This document shows positions 17,164 through 26,071 of a DNA stretch of 64,000 nucleotides, piece by piece. The stretch spans positions 62,001-126,000 of the forward strand of contig NZ_FOQY01000008.1 of the NCBI RefSeq assembly GCF_900113865.1, read 5' to 3'. The DNA is from Streptosporangium canum (GTDB lineage: Bacteria > Actinomycetota > Actinomycetes > Streptosporangiales > Streptosporangiaceae). Below the pieces are notes generated by a model. It saw only the letters and a list, made by a program, of their open reading frames with translations, made no database searches and had not been told where the DNA came from. The translations under genes were made by a program, and so were the position numbers. The number at the start of each line of letters is the position of its first letter. Position 1 is the stretch's first letter.

Positions 17164-17855
17164 GAGGCGCGGGAATGGCTCCTTCGGCGGAGGACCGGCT
17201 CGACCTGCCGGTCGTGGGCGAGCGGCAGAGCCTGCGGGAGCAGGTGGCCCACGCGCTGCGGGCAGCCCTGATCACCGGTGAGATGCGGCCGGGGGTGGTC
17301 TACTCGGCGCCGGTGCTGGCCGCCCAGTTCGGCGTCTCGGCGACGCCCGTGCGCGAGGCGATGCTCGACCTGGCCAAGGAGGGCCTGGTCGAGGCGGTGC
17401 GCAACAAGGGCTTCCGGGTCACCGAGCTGTCCGACCGCGACCTGGACGAGCTCACCGAGATCCGCCGGCTCATCGAGGTGCCCACGGTGGCGCGGCTGGC
17501 CGACCGGGCCCGCGCGGACAGCTTCGATCTGCTCCGCCCGGTGGCTCAGCAGATCGTCGCCGCGGCCGAGCGCGGCGACCTGCTCGCCTACGTGGACGCC
17601 GACATCCGCTTCCACGTGGAGCTCCTCGCACTGGCGGGCAACGCGCACCTGGTGGAGGTGGTGCGCGACCTGCGCAAGCGGGCCCGCCTGTACGGCCTGT
17701 CCGCGCTGTCGGCGCGCGGTGGGCTGGTCGACTCCGCCCGCGAGCACCTCGACCTGCTCGACCTGCTCTCCGCGGGAGACGCCGGCGGTTCCGAGCGGCT
17801 GATGCGCAACCACATCCAGCATGTGCGGGGCATCTGGGCCAGCAAGCCGGAGTAG
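17160..17855 (+). CDS. GntR-family regulator with FCD ligand domain, likely controller of the hydroxyproline locus
   Basis: A 231-aa FadR-subfamily repressor: winged helix at about residues 20-85 (REQVAHALRAALITGEMRPG, then FGVSATPVREAM as recognition region) and an all-helical FCD effector domain from about 95 with conserved histidines in FHVELLALAGN and NHIQHV that usually bind a metal. It is the last gene of the transporter unit. The palindrome TATGTGACATA found before both hydroxyproline transcription units is a plausible binding site. Start could also be the ATG at 17175, which has a better ribosome-binding context. Confidence 0.88.
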   Translation: MRGAGMAPSAEDRLDLPVVGERQSLREQVAHALRAALITGEMRPGVVYSAPVLAAQFGVSATPVREAMLDLAKEGLVEAVRNKGFRVTELSDRDLDELTEIRRLIEVPTVARLADRARADSFDLLRPVAQQIVAAAERGDLLAYVDADIRFHVELLALAGNAHLVEVVRDLRKRARLYGLSALSARGGLVDSAREHLDLLDLLSAGDAGGSERLMRNHIQHVRGIWASKPE

Positions 17856-17868
17856 CCGGCCCCCGGTT

Positions 17869-18786
17869 TCAGCGGCGGGCGCGGGTCGCGCCCACGCTGG
17901 CGACGACCACGCAGCCGATCGCGGCCCATTCGCGCACGTCGAGCACCTCGCCCAGCACGAGCAGGCCGACCATCGCGGCCACCGCCGGCTCCAGGCTCAT
18001 CAGGATGCCGAACACCTGCTTCGGCATCCTGCGCAGGGCCTCCAGCTCGATCGAGTAGGGGATGACCGACGACAGCAGGCCCACCCCGAGCCCGATCAGC
18101 AGCAGCTCGGGCTGGAGCAGGTCGGCGCCGCCGGTGCCGATCCCCACGGGGGCGATCAGCAGGAACGACACGATCATCGCGAAGGACAGGCCGGTCGTGC
18201 CGGGGAAGCGCTGGCCCACGGCGGCCGAGAGCAGGATGTAGCCCGCCCAGCAGACCGCCGCTACCAGGGCGAATCCGATCCCGGCCCAGCTGATGCGCGA
18301 GGCCGCCGTCCCCCAGGGCGCCAGCAGTACCACGCCCGAACCGGCCAGCGCGACCCAGAGCAGGTCCAGGCGGCGGCGCGAGGCGGCCACCGCGACCCCG
18401 AGCGGCCCGAGGAACTCGATCGCCACCGCGATGCCCATGGGCAGCCGGGCCAGTGCCTCGTAGAACGACAGGTTCATCACACCCAGCGTCACGCCGAAGG
18501 CCACCCCCAGCCCGACGTCCACGCGGGTCAGCCCCTTCAGCCGGGGCCGGGCGACCACCCCCATGATGAGCGCGCCCATCGCGATCCGCAGGAACACCAC
18601 CGCGCTGGGCGGCAACTGGGAGAAGAGGTCCTTGGCGAAGCCCGCGCCCACCTGGACCGACAGGATCGCCAGCAGCACCAGGCCGGACGGCGGGATGGCG
18701 TCGGAGGCGGCCCTCAGCAACGCTCCCGGCCTGGGCAGCCCCGGCTTGTACGGCTCGGCGGGCCCGGGCAGGGCTTCGGCGGTCAT
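17869..18786 (-). CDS. EamA-family (RhtA-like) transporter
   Basis: Ten-helix drug/metabolite transporter superfamily protein, about 305 aa, with two EamA halves (FLRIAMGALIMG... and GLLSSVIPYSIELEALRRMP, the latter characteristic of RhtA-type threonine/homoserine exporters). The chosen ATG at 18786 has AGGAG upstream; in-frame starts at 18798 and 18822 are possible. It converges on the GntR gene with only 13 bp between stops and no visible terminator. Whether it exports an amino acid linked to hydroxyproline breakdown is only a guess from position. Confidence 0.85.
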   Translation of the reverse strand: MTAEALPGPAEPYKPGLPRPGALLRAASDAIPPSGLVLLAILSVQVGAGFAKDLFSQLPPSAVVFLRIAMGALIMGVVARPRLKGLTRVDVGLGVAFGVTLGVMNLSFYEALARLPMGIAVAIEFLGPLGVAVAASRRRLDLLWVALAGSGVVLLAPWGTAASRISWAGIGFALVAAVCWAGYILLSAAVGQRFPGTTGLSFAMIVSFLLIAPVGIGTGGADLLQPELLLIGLGVGLLSSVIPYSIELEALRRMPKQVFGILMSLEPAVAAMVGLLVLGEVLDVREWAAIGCVVVASVGATRARR

Positions 18787-18877
18787 CAGACTCCTCATGC
18801 CAGGGGCTACACGGTCTTTCACACCTTACTAAGCGCGGCGTGGCCCCCGGAAAAGACGTCCGCGATGCGAGATCGGC

Positions 18878-20323
18878 CTACCGGGTGTAGAGGGCCACGG
18901 TCATGCCGGGCGCCCGTCCCACCTGCCACGACCGGTCCCGGGTGAACCCCGCCCGGACCAGCGCGCCGGGCCTGTCGCTTCCCGAGCTCGCGCTCCCGCG
19001 CTTCCCGCGCCAGAGTACCCAGACCCGCTCGCGCCCGTCGAGGACGGCGGTGACGTCGGTGCGCTCCGGGTAGTCGAAGGAGTCCGGCCGGGGACGGGCG
19101 CCGGTGAGCAGCACGTCGTCGGGCAGGCTCCGCCCGCCGTAGTAGAGCATTCCGGTCCGCAGCCACGACCCGTTGTACATGATCGCGTCACCGGGGCGGG
19201 CGTCGGCCGAGATGATCCGCACCGCGAGGGGGAAGTTCTCGCGGTGCCCGTCCTCGCGGCGGACGGCCAGTTGCCCGGGGAGTCCGGCGGTCAGGACGGT
19301 CGTCAGGGCGAGCACGGCGAGCAGGCGGGGCATCGAGGCGAGCGCGAGACCGGCCAGCAGCGCGTAGGCGGGCACCGTCGCGAACAGGTAGCGGTCGACG
19401 TAGACGGGGGAGAGCAGGTGGGACAGGGCGAACAGCAGGACGGGCGGCAGCAGGGCCCAGCCGGCCAGCAGCGTGGTCCAGAGCCGGTGGGCGCGGTCCC
19501 GCCGCAGCAGGAGCAGGGCGGCCGGCGCGAGGGCCAGCAGGACGCAGCCCGCCGGCACGGTGCCCCCGACCGTCCTGGGCAGGGCCAGGAAGACCGCCGG
19601 CCCCGGCATGTCGATCCACCTGATGGCGTGCCGCTCGGTGAAGCCGACCACCGCCCAGACGGCTCCCGGAACGCATCCCACGGCCAGGGCGGGCAGCATC
19701 CTGGCCAGGGCGCCCCGGCCGTGCAGTGCCAGGGCGAGCACGTGGGCGGCCAGCACGAGCAGGGCGAACACCTGCGTGCAGCCGAGCAGGGCGACGGCCG
19801 CGGCGTATCCCCACCGGCCGCCGCGCCGTCCCGGTTCCTCGATCGCGCGGTGCAGCGCCCAGGCGGCCAGCACCGCGGCGGCGGCCGCGAAGGCGTAGGG
19901 GCGGACGTTCTGCCCGTGATGGGAGACCGACGGCAGGAACACGTACACGGCGGCGGCCGTCACCCCGGCGGACGGGGAGTGCAGGCGCCGTCCCAGGCCG
20001 GCGATGAGCGCGGCCGCCGCGCCCGTCGCGACCGCCGAGGGCAGGCGCAGCCACCACTCGGCCTGTCCGAACCCCGCCCACAGGTGCATGAACGCGTAGT
20101 AGGGCAGGAAGTGCCCGTCGACGTGCTGCGCGAGCTCCCACAGGCCCGCCGCGCTCCGGCGGGCCGCGCTGAGGGTGGCCAGCTCGTCCGACGACTGGGA
20201 GACCCTCGACGAGCCGGCGACGGCGACGATCGTCGCGGCGAGGCCCGCGGCCGGACTCGGCCAGAACGGTCCCGTCCGCCGTGCCGCCGGTGGCCGCGGA
20301 GCGCGCGCTCCGGTGATGATCAC
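18878..20323 (-). CDS. GT-C-fold membrane glycosyltransferase (PMT/ArnT-like, GT39-related)
   Basis: A 481-aa polytopic membrane protein. The first extracytoplasmic loop has the acidic motif SSDELATLSAARR expected of PMT/ArnT-type transferases using polyprenyl-phosphate sugars. About ten hydrophobic segments follow, then a soluble tail from about residue 365 (DARPGDAIMYNGSW...). Sugar and acceptor are unknown. The GTG start is supported by a TAGCAT -10 box exactly 7 nt upstream, i.e. a leaderless mRNA. It stands between the EamA gene and the ABC pair with no operon partner. Confidence 0.75.
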   Translation of the reverse strand: MIITGARAPRPPAARRTGPFWPSPAAGLAATIVAVAGSSRVSQSSDELATLSAARRSAAGLWELAQHVDGHFLPYYAFMHLWAGFGQAEWWLRLPSAVATGAAAALIAGLGRRLHSPSAGVTAAAVYVFLPSVSHHGQNVRPYAFAAAAAVLAAWALHRAIEEPGRRGGRWGYAAAVALLGCTQVFALLVLAAHVLALALHGRGALARMLPALAVGCVPGAVWAVVGFTERHAIRWIDMPGPAVFLALPRTVGGTVPAGCVLLALAPAALLLLRRDRAHRLWTTLLAGWALLPPVLLFALSHLLSPVYVDRYLFATVPAYALLAGLALASMPRLLAVLALTTVLTAGLPGQLAVRREDGHRENFPLAVRIISADARPGDAIMYNGSWLRTGMLYYGGRSLPDDVLLTGARPRPDSFDYPERTDVTAVLDGRERVWVLWRGKRGSASSGSDRPGALVRAGFTRDRSWQVGRAPGMTVALYTR

Positions 20324-20330
20324 TCAGGGG

Positions 20331-20336
20331 ATGCTA
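20331..20336 (-). promoter_or_regulatory. -10 box of leaderless glycosyltransferase mRNA
   Basis: Minus-strand TAGCAT is followed by 7 nt and then the GTG start at 20323; there is no Shine-Dalgarno. Confidence 0.5.
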
Positions 20337-20404
20337 AGGGTCCTTGATCATTCCGGATGGCGCGTCCGGGTAATGACTGTCCGCGGGATGCCAAAACTTT
20401 CCGC

Positions 20405-21172
20405 TCACTCCCAGCGGAACGTCCGGGAGGTGATGAGAAGTGAGACCGCCGCCCACCCCGCCAGGATCGCCGCCGCGGCCACCGGCAGGCCGGCGCCCTC
20501 GGTCAGGACCGAGCGGAGCCCGCCGGTCAGGGCGGAGATCGGCAGCAGTTCGAGCACCGGCTGCACCGAGTCGGGGAACTTCGACATGGGGAAGATCACA
20601 CCGCCGCAGCCGAGCAGGACCAGGTAGACCAGGTTGGCCCCGGCGAGGGTGGCCTCGGCGCGCAGGGTGCCCGCCATCAGCAGGCCGAGCCCGCTGAACG
20701 CGGCGGTGCCCAGCAGGATCAGCGGGAGCGCGGCCAGCGGGGAGCCCGCCGGGCGCCAGCCCAGGGCGAGCGCCACCCCGCTGATGACGGCCACCTGGAT
20801 GACCTCCACGGCCACCACCGCGAGCGTCTTGGCCAGCATCAGCCCGGTCCGTGACAGCGGGGTCGCGCCCAGCCGCTTCAGCACGCCGTAGCGGCGCTCG
20901 AAACCGGTCGCGATGGCCTGCCCGGTGAAGGCCGTCGACATCACCGCCAGCGCGAGCACGCCGGGGGCGATGAAGTTCACCCGGGGGCCGCCGCCGACGT
21001 CCACCAGCGGCGCGGCGGAGAACCCGACGAGCAGCAGCACCGGGATGATCATCGTGAGCAGGAGCTGCTCGCCGTTGCGGAGCATCGCCCGGATCTCCGC
21101 GCCCGTCTGCGCCAGCACCATCCGGGGCAGCGGCGCGGCCCCCGGGGCGGGGGTCAGGTCCAGGGTCGTCAC
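20405..21172 (-). CDS. ABC-2 type transporter permease
   Basis: Six-helix ABC-2 permease of 255 aa (DrrB-like), with the usual mid-protein segment FERRYGVLKRLGATPLSR, an amphipathic element at the cytoplasmic face. The GTG start has AGGAG about 6 nt upstream and lies 43 bp after the cognate ATPase gene. In M. tuberculosis (from memory Rv1457c) and other actinobacteria the homologous pair adjoins ctaA and is annotated as an antibiotic exporter, but the true substrate is unknown. A role connected with heme A or cytochrome oxidase assembly is conceivable from that neighbourhood. Confidence 0.9.
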   Translation of the reverse strand: MTTLDLTPAPGAAPLPRMVLAQTGAEIRAMLRNGEQLLLTMIIPVLLLVGFSAAPLVDVGGGPRVNFIAPGVLALAVMSTAFTGQAIATGFERRYGVLKRLGATPLSRTGLMLAKTLAVVAVEVIQVAVISGVALALGWRPAGSPLAALPLILLGTAAFSGLGLLMAGTLRAEATLAGANLVYLVLLGCGGVIFPMSKFPDSVQPVLELLPISALTGGLRSVLTEGAGLPVAAAAILAGWAAVSLLITSRTFRWE

Positions 21173-21215
21173 TGTGCTCTCCTGCGGTCTGGCGCGGGCC
21201 GTGCTCGGCGAGGGG

Positions 21216-22124
21216 TCATCGGAGCTCCCGGCCGGTCAGCTCCAGGAAGACGTCTTCCAGGGTGCGGCGCTCGATGCTGAGGTCGTCGGCGGTGACGCCC
21301 TCGGCGGCGCACCAGGCCGTCACGGTCGCCAGCAGCTCGGGGCCGACCTGTCCCTCGATGATGTAGTGCCCCGACGGCGACTCCTTGGCCGCGCTGCCGG
21401 CGGGCAGGGCGGTGAGCAGCTCGTCCAGGGTGAGCCCCGGCCGGGCGCGGAAGCGGAGCTGCCGCTCGGCGCCGGTGAGCGAGGACGGCGTGCCCTCGGC
21501 CACCACCTTGCCGTGGTCGATGATCACGACCCGGTCGGAGAGCTTCTCCGCCTCGTCCATGTGGTGGGTGGTGAGCACCACCGAGACACCGCAGGCGCGC
21601 AGGTCGCCGACCAGCTCCCAGCACGCGTGCCGGGCCTGGGGGTCCAGCCCCGCGGTCGGCTCGTCGAGGAAGACCAGCTCGGGGCGGCCGATGACGGCCG
21701 AGGCCAGCGACACGCGCTGCTGCTGGCCGCCGGAGAGCCTGCGGTACGGCGTGCGGGCGTGCCCGGTCAGCCCGAGCCGCTCCAGCAGCGCCGCCGGGTC
21801 CAGCGGGTGGGCGTGGAAGCGGGACATCAGGCGCAGCCACTCACCGCAGCGCATCGCCGGGGGCACGCCCCCGGCCTGGAGCATCACCCCGACCCTCGCC
21901 CGGAGCTCCGGGCGGGAGGGGTCGAGCCCGAGCACCTTCACGATGCCGCCGTCGGCTCGGCGGAATCCCTCGCAGATCTCGACCGTCGAGGTCTTGCCCG
22001 CGCCGTTGGGCCCGAGGATCGCGGTGACCGCGCCACGGGTGGCACTGAGGCTGAGGCCGTCGATCGCCGTCGATCGGCCGTATCTCTTGACCAGATCGAT
22101 GATCTCGACGGCTGGGGATTCCAT
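21216..22124 (-). CDS. ABC transporter ATP-binding protein, ABC-2 exporter (DrrA-like)
   Basis: A 302-aa ATPase with Walker A GPNGAGKT, signature LSGGQQQR, Walker B LVFLDEPTAGLDP and H-loop TTHHMDEAE, plus a C-terminal DrrA-type extension ending SIERRTLEDVFLELTG. It serves the adjacent ABC-2 permease. I choose the ATG at 22124 because the minus strand carries TAAACT exactly 7 nt upstream, indicating a leaderless mRNA; the GTG at 22130 lies inside that spacer. Homologue in M. tuberculosis: Rv1458c, from memory. Confidence 0.93.
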   Translation of the reverse strand: MESPAVEIIDLVKRYGRSTAIDGLSLSATRGAVTAILGPNGAGKTSTVEICEGFRRADGGIVKVLGLDPSRPELRARVGVMLQAGGVPPAMRCGEWLRLMSRFHAHPLDPAALLERLGLTGHARTPYRRLSGGQQQRVSLASAVIGRPELVFLDEPTAGLDPQARHACWELVGDLRACGVSVVLTTHHMDEAEKLSDRVVIIDHGKVVAEGTPSSLTGAERQLRFRARPGLTLDELLTALPAGSAAKESPSGHYIIEGQVGPELLATVTAWCAAEGVTADDLSIERRTLEDVFLELTGRELR

Positions 22125-22527
22125 GGCCACGAGTTTAGGGACTGCGCCGGACGGTCACGTTCCCGGACCTGCCGCCCGGAGCCTCCCCTGCCCGGTGAAA
22201 GGCGTCGGGCGGATCCCGCCGAGCCCCCTGATCGCCCACCGGGCGGCCCAAGCCGCCCATGTGACGCTGCGTGTGTCCCGGATCACGACGTGAGGAGGTT
22301 CGGCGTGTCCGAACGGCGCGCCCCCGCCCGGCTGACGGGCCGCGGGCATGGGCACGGCACGGTCCCGCCGGGCCGGGCGCGAGAGTGACCCCACGACGCC
22401 CTTCCGGGGCAGGTAGATCTTTTTTGTGGAGTTTCCTAAACATGGGAATTTGCGTGACCTGATTGCGGTTGGAAACCCCTGGCCCTCATGGGCTCACTGT
22501 GGCCTGTGAAGGTAAAGGGGATCTGAT
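22125..22527. other. Divergent intergenic region between the ABC exporter and the Bcr/CflA gene
   Basis: The left end holds the leaderless promoter of the ABC ATPase gene (minus-strand TAAACT at 22132-22137). The part from about 22415 to 22500 is noticeably AT-richer than its surroundings, with a TTTTTT run at 22420, and is the likely promoter zone of the MFS gene. A 102-codon minus-strand frame at 22135-22443 has no recognisable domain and I do not accept it as a gene. Confidence 0.5.
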
Positions 22528-23763
22528 ATGACCGCGGCGGTCGCCGAGCCGGAGGTCGCGCCGGTCACGCGGCGCAGAGGACTGCTACTGCTCGTCCTGG
22601 GGGCGCTGTCGGCCATCGGCCCGCTCTCGATCGACATGTATCTGCCCGCGTTCCCCGCCATCGCCGGGGAGATGGGCACGGGACAGGCCCAGGTGCAGCT
22701 CACCCTGACCTCCTGCCTCATCGGCCTCTCCGTCGGACAGGTCGTCGCCGGGCCGCTCAGCGACGTGCGCGGCCGGCGGATGCCGCTGCTGATCGGCATC
22801 GCCGCCTACGCCGTGGCCTCCCTGCTGTGCGCGTTCTCCCCTTCCGTCTACGGGCTGGTCGGCTTCCGTCTGCTGCAGGGCGTGGCGGGCGGCGCCGCGC
22901 TGGTGATCGTCCGTGCGGTCGTCCGCGACCTGTACGAGGGGGCGGCCATCGCCCGTATCTTCGCCACCCTCATGCTCGTCAGCGGTCTCGCGCCGATCCT
23001 GGCCCCGATCGCGGGCGCGCAGCTGCTGGAGCACACCTCCTGGCGCGGCGTGTTCGTCTCGCTGAGCGTCGCCGGACTGCTGCTGCTGGCCGCCGCCCTG
23101 TTCGGGGTGCGCGAGACGCTTCCCCGCGAACGGCGGGAGAGCGGCGGCCTCCGGCACACCCTCGTCACCTTCGGGCACCTGCTGCGCAACCGGTGCTTCA
23201 TGGCCAGCGCGCTGGCCGGCGGGCTCGGCTTCGGCGGCATGTTCGCCTACATCTCCGGCTCGCCGTTCGTGCTCCAGCAGGTGTACGGCGCCTCGCCGCA
23301 GACCTTCTCGATGGTGTTCGCGCTGAACGCGATCGGCCTGACCGTCACCGCGCAGATCGGCGGCCGTCTCGCCGGGGGCAGGGTGGCTCCGGCGCGGCTG
23401 ATCCTCATCGGGCTGTTCATCTCCGTGGCCGGGGTGGTGGCACTGCTGGCCGCCGTGCTGCTCGGGCTGCCCCTCGCCGTCCTGATCGCCGGGCTGTTCG
23501 TGATGATGTGCGGGGCCGGATTCGTCCTGCCGGGCGCCGGCGCGCTCGCGCTGGCCGGCCAGCCCCAGCAGGTGGCGGGGAGCGCCTCGGCGCTGACCGG
23601 AGTGCTGCAGTTCGCCATCGGCGCGCTCGCGGCGCCGCTGGTCGGGCTGGGCGGGGAGGACTCGGCGCTGCCGATGGCCGTCGTCCTGGCCGGGCTCACC
23701 CTCGCCTCGCTCGTCGCCTTCGTCGGCCTGCGGAAGCCCGCGAAGGACGTTCCCGCAGGTTAG
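22528..23763 (+). CDS. Bcr/CflA-family multidrug efflux MFS transporter
   Basis: Twelve-helix DHA1 drug:proton antiporter, 411 aa. Motif A (GPLSDVRGRRMPLLIG, near 82), the family start SIDMYLPAFPAI and the mid-loop YGASPQTFS are typical of Bcr/CflA proteins, whose members export bicyclomycin, chloramphenicol or cysteine-like compounds. The ATG has GGGGATCTGAT upstream. Its stop codon overlaps the iron-box-like site before sufR, so transcription reading into the suf operon is possible. Substrate unknown. Confidence 0.9.
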   Translation: MTAAVAEPEVAPVTRRRGLLLLVLGALSAIGPLSIDMYLPAFPAIAGEMGTGQAQVQLTLTSCLIGLSVGQVVAGPLSDVRGRRMPLLIGIAAYAVASLLCAFSPSVYGLVGFRLLQGVAGGAALVIVRAVVRDLYEGAAIARIFATLMLVSGLAPILAPIAGAQLLEHTSWRGVFVSLSVAGLLLLAAALFGVRETLPRERRESGGLRHTLVTFGHLLRNRCFMASALAGGLGFGGMFAYISGSPFVLQQVYGASPQTFSMVFALNAIGLTVTAQIGGRLAGGRVAPARLILIGLFISVAGVVALLAAVLLGLPLAVLIAGLFVMMCGAGFVLPGAGALALAGQPQQVAGSASALTGVLQFAIGALAAPLVGLGGEDSALPMAVVLAGLTLASLVAFVGLRKPAKDVPAG

Positions 23764-23778
23764 GTAAGGCTTGCCTGC
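23760..23778 (+). promoter_or_regulatory. Iron-box-like (IdeR/DmdR-type) site upstream of sufR
   Basis: TTAGGTAAGGCTTGCCTGC agrees at 14 of 19 positions with the IdeR/DmdR consensus TTAGGTTAGGCTAACCTAA; the left half is nearly perfect. It begins on the base before the stop codon of the MFS gene and lies 72 bp before the sufR start. It suggests that iron status, through an IdeR/DmdR protein, contributes to control of Fe-S cluster assembly. Binding is not proven. Confidence 0.5.
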
Positions 23779-23781
23779 GTG

Positions 23782-23817
23782 ACAAACCGCATTCGGCTGG
23801 ACCGCCCATCGGTTTGT
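23782..23817 (+). promoter_or_regulatory. Long-spaced inverted repeat upstream of sufR
   Basis: ACAAACCG (23782-23789) and CGGTTTGT (23810-23817) are perfect 8-bp inverted arms separated by 20 bp, about two helical turns centre to centre of dyad halves. It lies between the iron box and the SufR-type palindrome and could bind a dimeric regulator or form an mRNA stem. Confidence 0.4.
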
Positions 23818-23838
23818 ATGCGGGGAAGGAATTACGCC

Positions 23839-23853
23839 ACACTGATGTTGTGA
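23839..23853 (+). promoter_or_regulatory. SufR-type operator overlapping the sufR start codon
   Basis: ACACT-N5-TGTGA is present exactly, matching the palindrome I recall for mycobacterial SufR at its own promoter. The right arm covers the proposed GTG start (23850), so binding of holo-SufR would shut off its own gene and, by operon structure, the suf genes. Confidence 0.6.
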
Positions 23854-24662
23854 AATACGTGAGCCAGATGCCGGGCACCGAGGAGACCGCCGCCGTGCGG
23901 CTCTCCGGCGTGTCCGCCGAGCGCAGCACGCGTGCGCGTGTCGCCCGGCTCATCCTGGAGCACGGCCCCATCACCGCCGCCGCCCTCGGCGAACGGCTCG
24001 GGCTCACTCCGGCCGCCGTCCGCCGCCATCTGGACGCGCTGCTCGCCGAGGGGATGATCGAGCCTCGTACGGCCCGGCCCCGCGGTCAGCGGGGGAGAGG
24101 GCGACCGGCGAAGCTCTTCGCCATAACCGACGCCGGGCGCAGTGCCTTCGAGCACGCCTACGACGGGCTCGCCGGAAACGCGCTGCGCTTCCTGGCCGAG
24201 CGCGTGGGCCAGGAAGCGGTGGCCGAGTTCGCCCGGTCGCAGGTGTCCGGCCTCGTCGGGCGGCTGCAGCCGGAGATGCGCAAGGTCCCCGCCGACCAGC
24301 GGGTCCGCGTCCTGGCCGAGGCCCTGTCGGCCGACGGCTACGCGGCCTCGGCGAGCAAGGCCAGTCTCGGTGGCGAGCAGTTGTGCCAGCACCACTGCCC
24401 CGTGGCGCATGTGGCCGCGGAGTTCCCGCAGCTCTGCGAGGCGGAGACCGAGGCGTTCGCGCAGATCCTCGGCACACCTGTCCAAAGACTCGCGACCATC
24501 GCCCACGGCGACGGGGTGTGCACCACCCACGTGAGTCCGCACAGAGCGGTCGAGCCGGACGCGCGGGAACGGGAAGCGAACCGGCGGGCACCCGAGCGAT
24601 CGCGACCATCCATAAGGCAACAAACGATCGATGACGAATCGAGCAAGGAGACCGGAAGGTGA
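23850..24662 (+). CDS. sufR: SufR-type Fe-S-sensing transcriptional repressor
   Basis: DeoR/ArsR-like winged-helix repressor, 270 aa, first gene of the suf operon. The HTH is at about 26-90 ([38 protein letters not shown] wing). Cysteines C179, C183 (C-x3-C in [11 protein letters not shown]), C196 and C224 are the conserved candidates for an Fe-S cluster. With cluster bound, SufR proteins repress suf; loss of cluster derepresses. GTG at 23850 is chosen by comparison with family N termini; 23859 (GTG) and 23868 (ATG) are alternatives. The stop overlaps the sufB start. Confidence 0.88.
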   Translation: MKYVSQMPGTEETAAVRLSGVSAERSTRARVARLILEHGPITAAALGERLGLTPAAVRRHLDALLAEGMIEPRTARPRGQRGRGRPAKLFAITDAGRSAFEHAYDGLAGNALRFLAERVGQEAVAEFARSQVSGLVGRLQPEMRKVPADQRVRVLAEALSADGYAASASKASLGGEQLCQHHCPVAHVAAEFPQLCEAETEAFAQILGTPVQRLATIAHGDGVCTTHVSPHRAVEPDAREREANRRAPERSRPSIRQQTIDDESSKETGR

Positions 24663-26071
24663 CTGTCACCGACCGCCCGGAGCTGGAAGGCCTCGGGAAT
24701 TACAAGTTCGGCTGGGCCGACTCGGACGCTGCCGGATCGACGGCCCGCCGTGGCCTGTCCGAGGAGGTCGTCCGTAATATCTCCGCGCTCAAGAACGAGC
24801 CGGAGTGGATGCTGGACCTTCGCCTGAAGGGCCTGCGCCTGTTCGGCAAGAAGCCCATGCCGAACTGGGGTTCCGACCTCAGCGGAATCGACTTCGACAA
24901 CATCAAGTACTTCGTGCGCTCCACCGAGAAGCAGGCGGCTTCCTGGGAAGAGCTGCCCGACGACATCAAGAACACCTACGACAGGCTGGGCATCCCCGAG
25001 GCGGAGAAGCAGCGCCTGATCGCCGGTGTCGCCGCCCAGTACGAATCCGAGGTCGTCTACCACCAGATCCAGAAGGACCTCGAGGACAAGGGCGTCATCT
25101 TCGTCGACACCGACACCGCGCTCAAGGAGCACGAGGAGCTCTTCAAGGAGTACTTCGGCACCGTGATCCCGGTCGGCGACAACAAGTTCGCCGCGCTGAA
25201 CACCGCCACGTGGAGCGGCGGCAGCTTCATCTACGTGCCGCCGAACGTCAACGTCGAGATCCCGCTCCAGGCCTACTTCCGGATCAACACCGAGAACATG
25301 GGGCAGTTCGAGCGGACCCTGATCATCGTGGACGAGAACTCCTACGTCCACTACGTCGAGGGCTGCACCGCGCCGATCTACTCCTCCGACTCGCTGCACA
25401 GCGCGGTCGTGGAGATCATCGTGAAGAAGGGCGCCCGCTGCCGCTACACGACGATCCAGAACTGGTCGAACAACGTCTACAACCTGGTCACCAAGCGCGC
25501 CGTGGCCTACGAGGGCGCGACCATGGAGTGGATCGACGGCAACATCGGCTCCAAGGTCACCATGAAGTACCCGGCCGTCTACCTGATGGGCGAGCACGCC
25601 AAGGGTGAGACGCTGAGCGTCGCCTTCGCCGGCGAGGGCCAGCACCAGGACGCCGGCGCCAAGATGGTGCACCTCGCGCCGAACACCAGCTCCACCGTGA
25701 TCTCCAAGTCCGTCGCCCGCGGCGGCGGCCGTACCTCCTACCGCGGTCTGGTCCAGATCGAGGAGGGGGCGCACGGCAGCGCCAGCACGGTCAAGTGCGA
25801 CGCGCTCCTGGTCGACCAGATCAGCCGCTCCGACACCTACCCCTATGTGGACGTGCGCGAGGACGACGTCTCCATGGGACACGAGGCCACCGTCTCCAAG
25901 GTCTCCGACGACCAGCTCTTCTACCTGATGAGCCGCGGTCTGAACGAGGACGAGGCGATGGCGATGATCGTGCGCGGCTTCGTCGAGCCGATCGCGCGCG
26001 AGCTCCCGATGGAGTACGCCCTCGAACTGAACCGCCTCATCGAGCTGCAGATGGAAGGAGCCGTCGGCTGA
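24659..26071 (+). CDS. sufB: Fe-S cluster assembly scaffold protein SufB
   Basis: Main scaffold of the SufBCD complex on which 2Fe-2S/4Fe-4S clusters are built from SufS/SufU-delivered sulfur. The 470-aa product matches full-length SufB, with family motifs [24 protein letters not shown], and the cluster-region cysteine in STVKCDALL. No intein interrupts it, in contrast with M. tuberculosis SufB. GTG start overlaps the sufR stop (GTGA) with GGAG upstream. Confidence 0.97.
   Translation: MTVTDRPELEGLGNYKFGWADSDAAGSTARRGLSEEVVRNISALKNEPEWMLDLRLKGLRLFGKKPMPNWGSDLSGIDFDNIKYFVRSTEKQAASWEELPDDIKNTYDRLGIPEAEKQRLIAGVAAQYESEVVYHQIQKDLEDKGVIFVDTDTALKEHEELFKEYFGTVIPVGDNKFAALNTATWSGGSFIYVPPNVNVEIPLQAYFRINTENMGQFERTLIIVDENSYVHYVEGCTAPIYSSDSLHSAVVEIIVKKGARCRYTTIQNWSNNVYNLVTKRAVAYEGATMEWIDGNIGSKVTMKYPAVYLMGEHAKGETLSVAFAGEGQHQDAGAKMVHLAPNTSSTVISKSVARGGGRTSYRGLVQIEEGAHGSASTVKCDALLVDQISRSDTYPYVDVREDDVSMGHEATVSKVSDDQLFYLMSRGLNEDEAMAMIVRGFVEPIARELPMEYALELNRLIELQMEGAVG

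Noticed and set aside
4222..20323. Mobile genomic island with integration machinery
   Set aside because: Although the block interrupts conserved synteny, no integrase, transposase, tRNA attachment site or flanking direct repeats were found, and base composition looks native.
22135..22443. 102-codon minus-strand frame upstream of the ABC ATPase gene
   Set aside because: No domain, Pro/Arg/Gly-rich composition, and it would lie over the divergent promoters.
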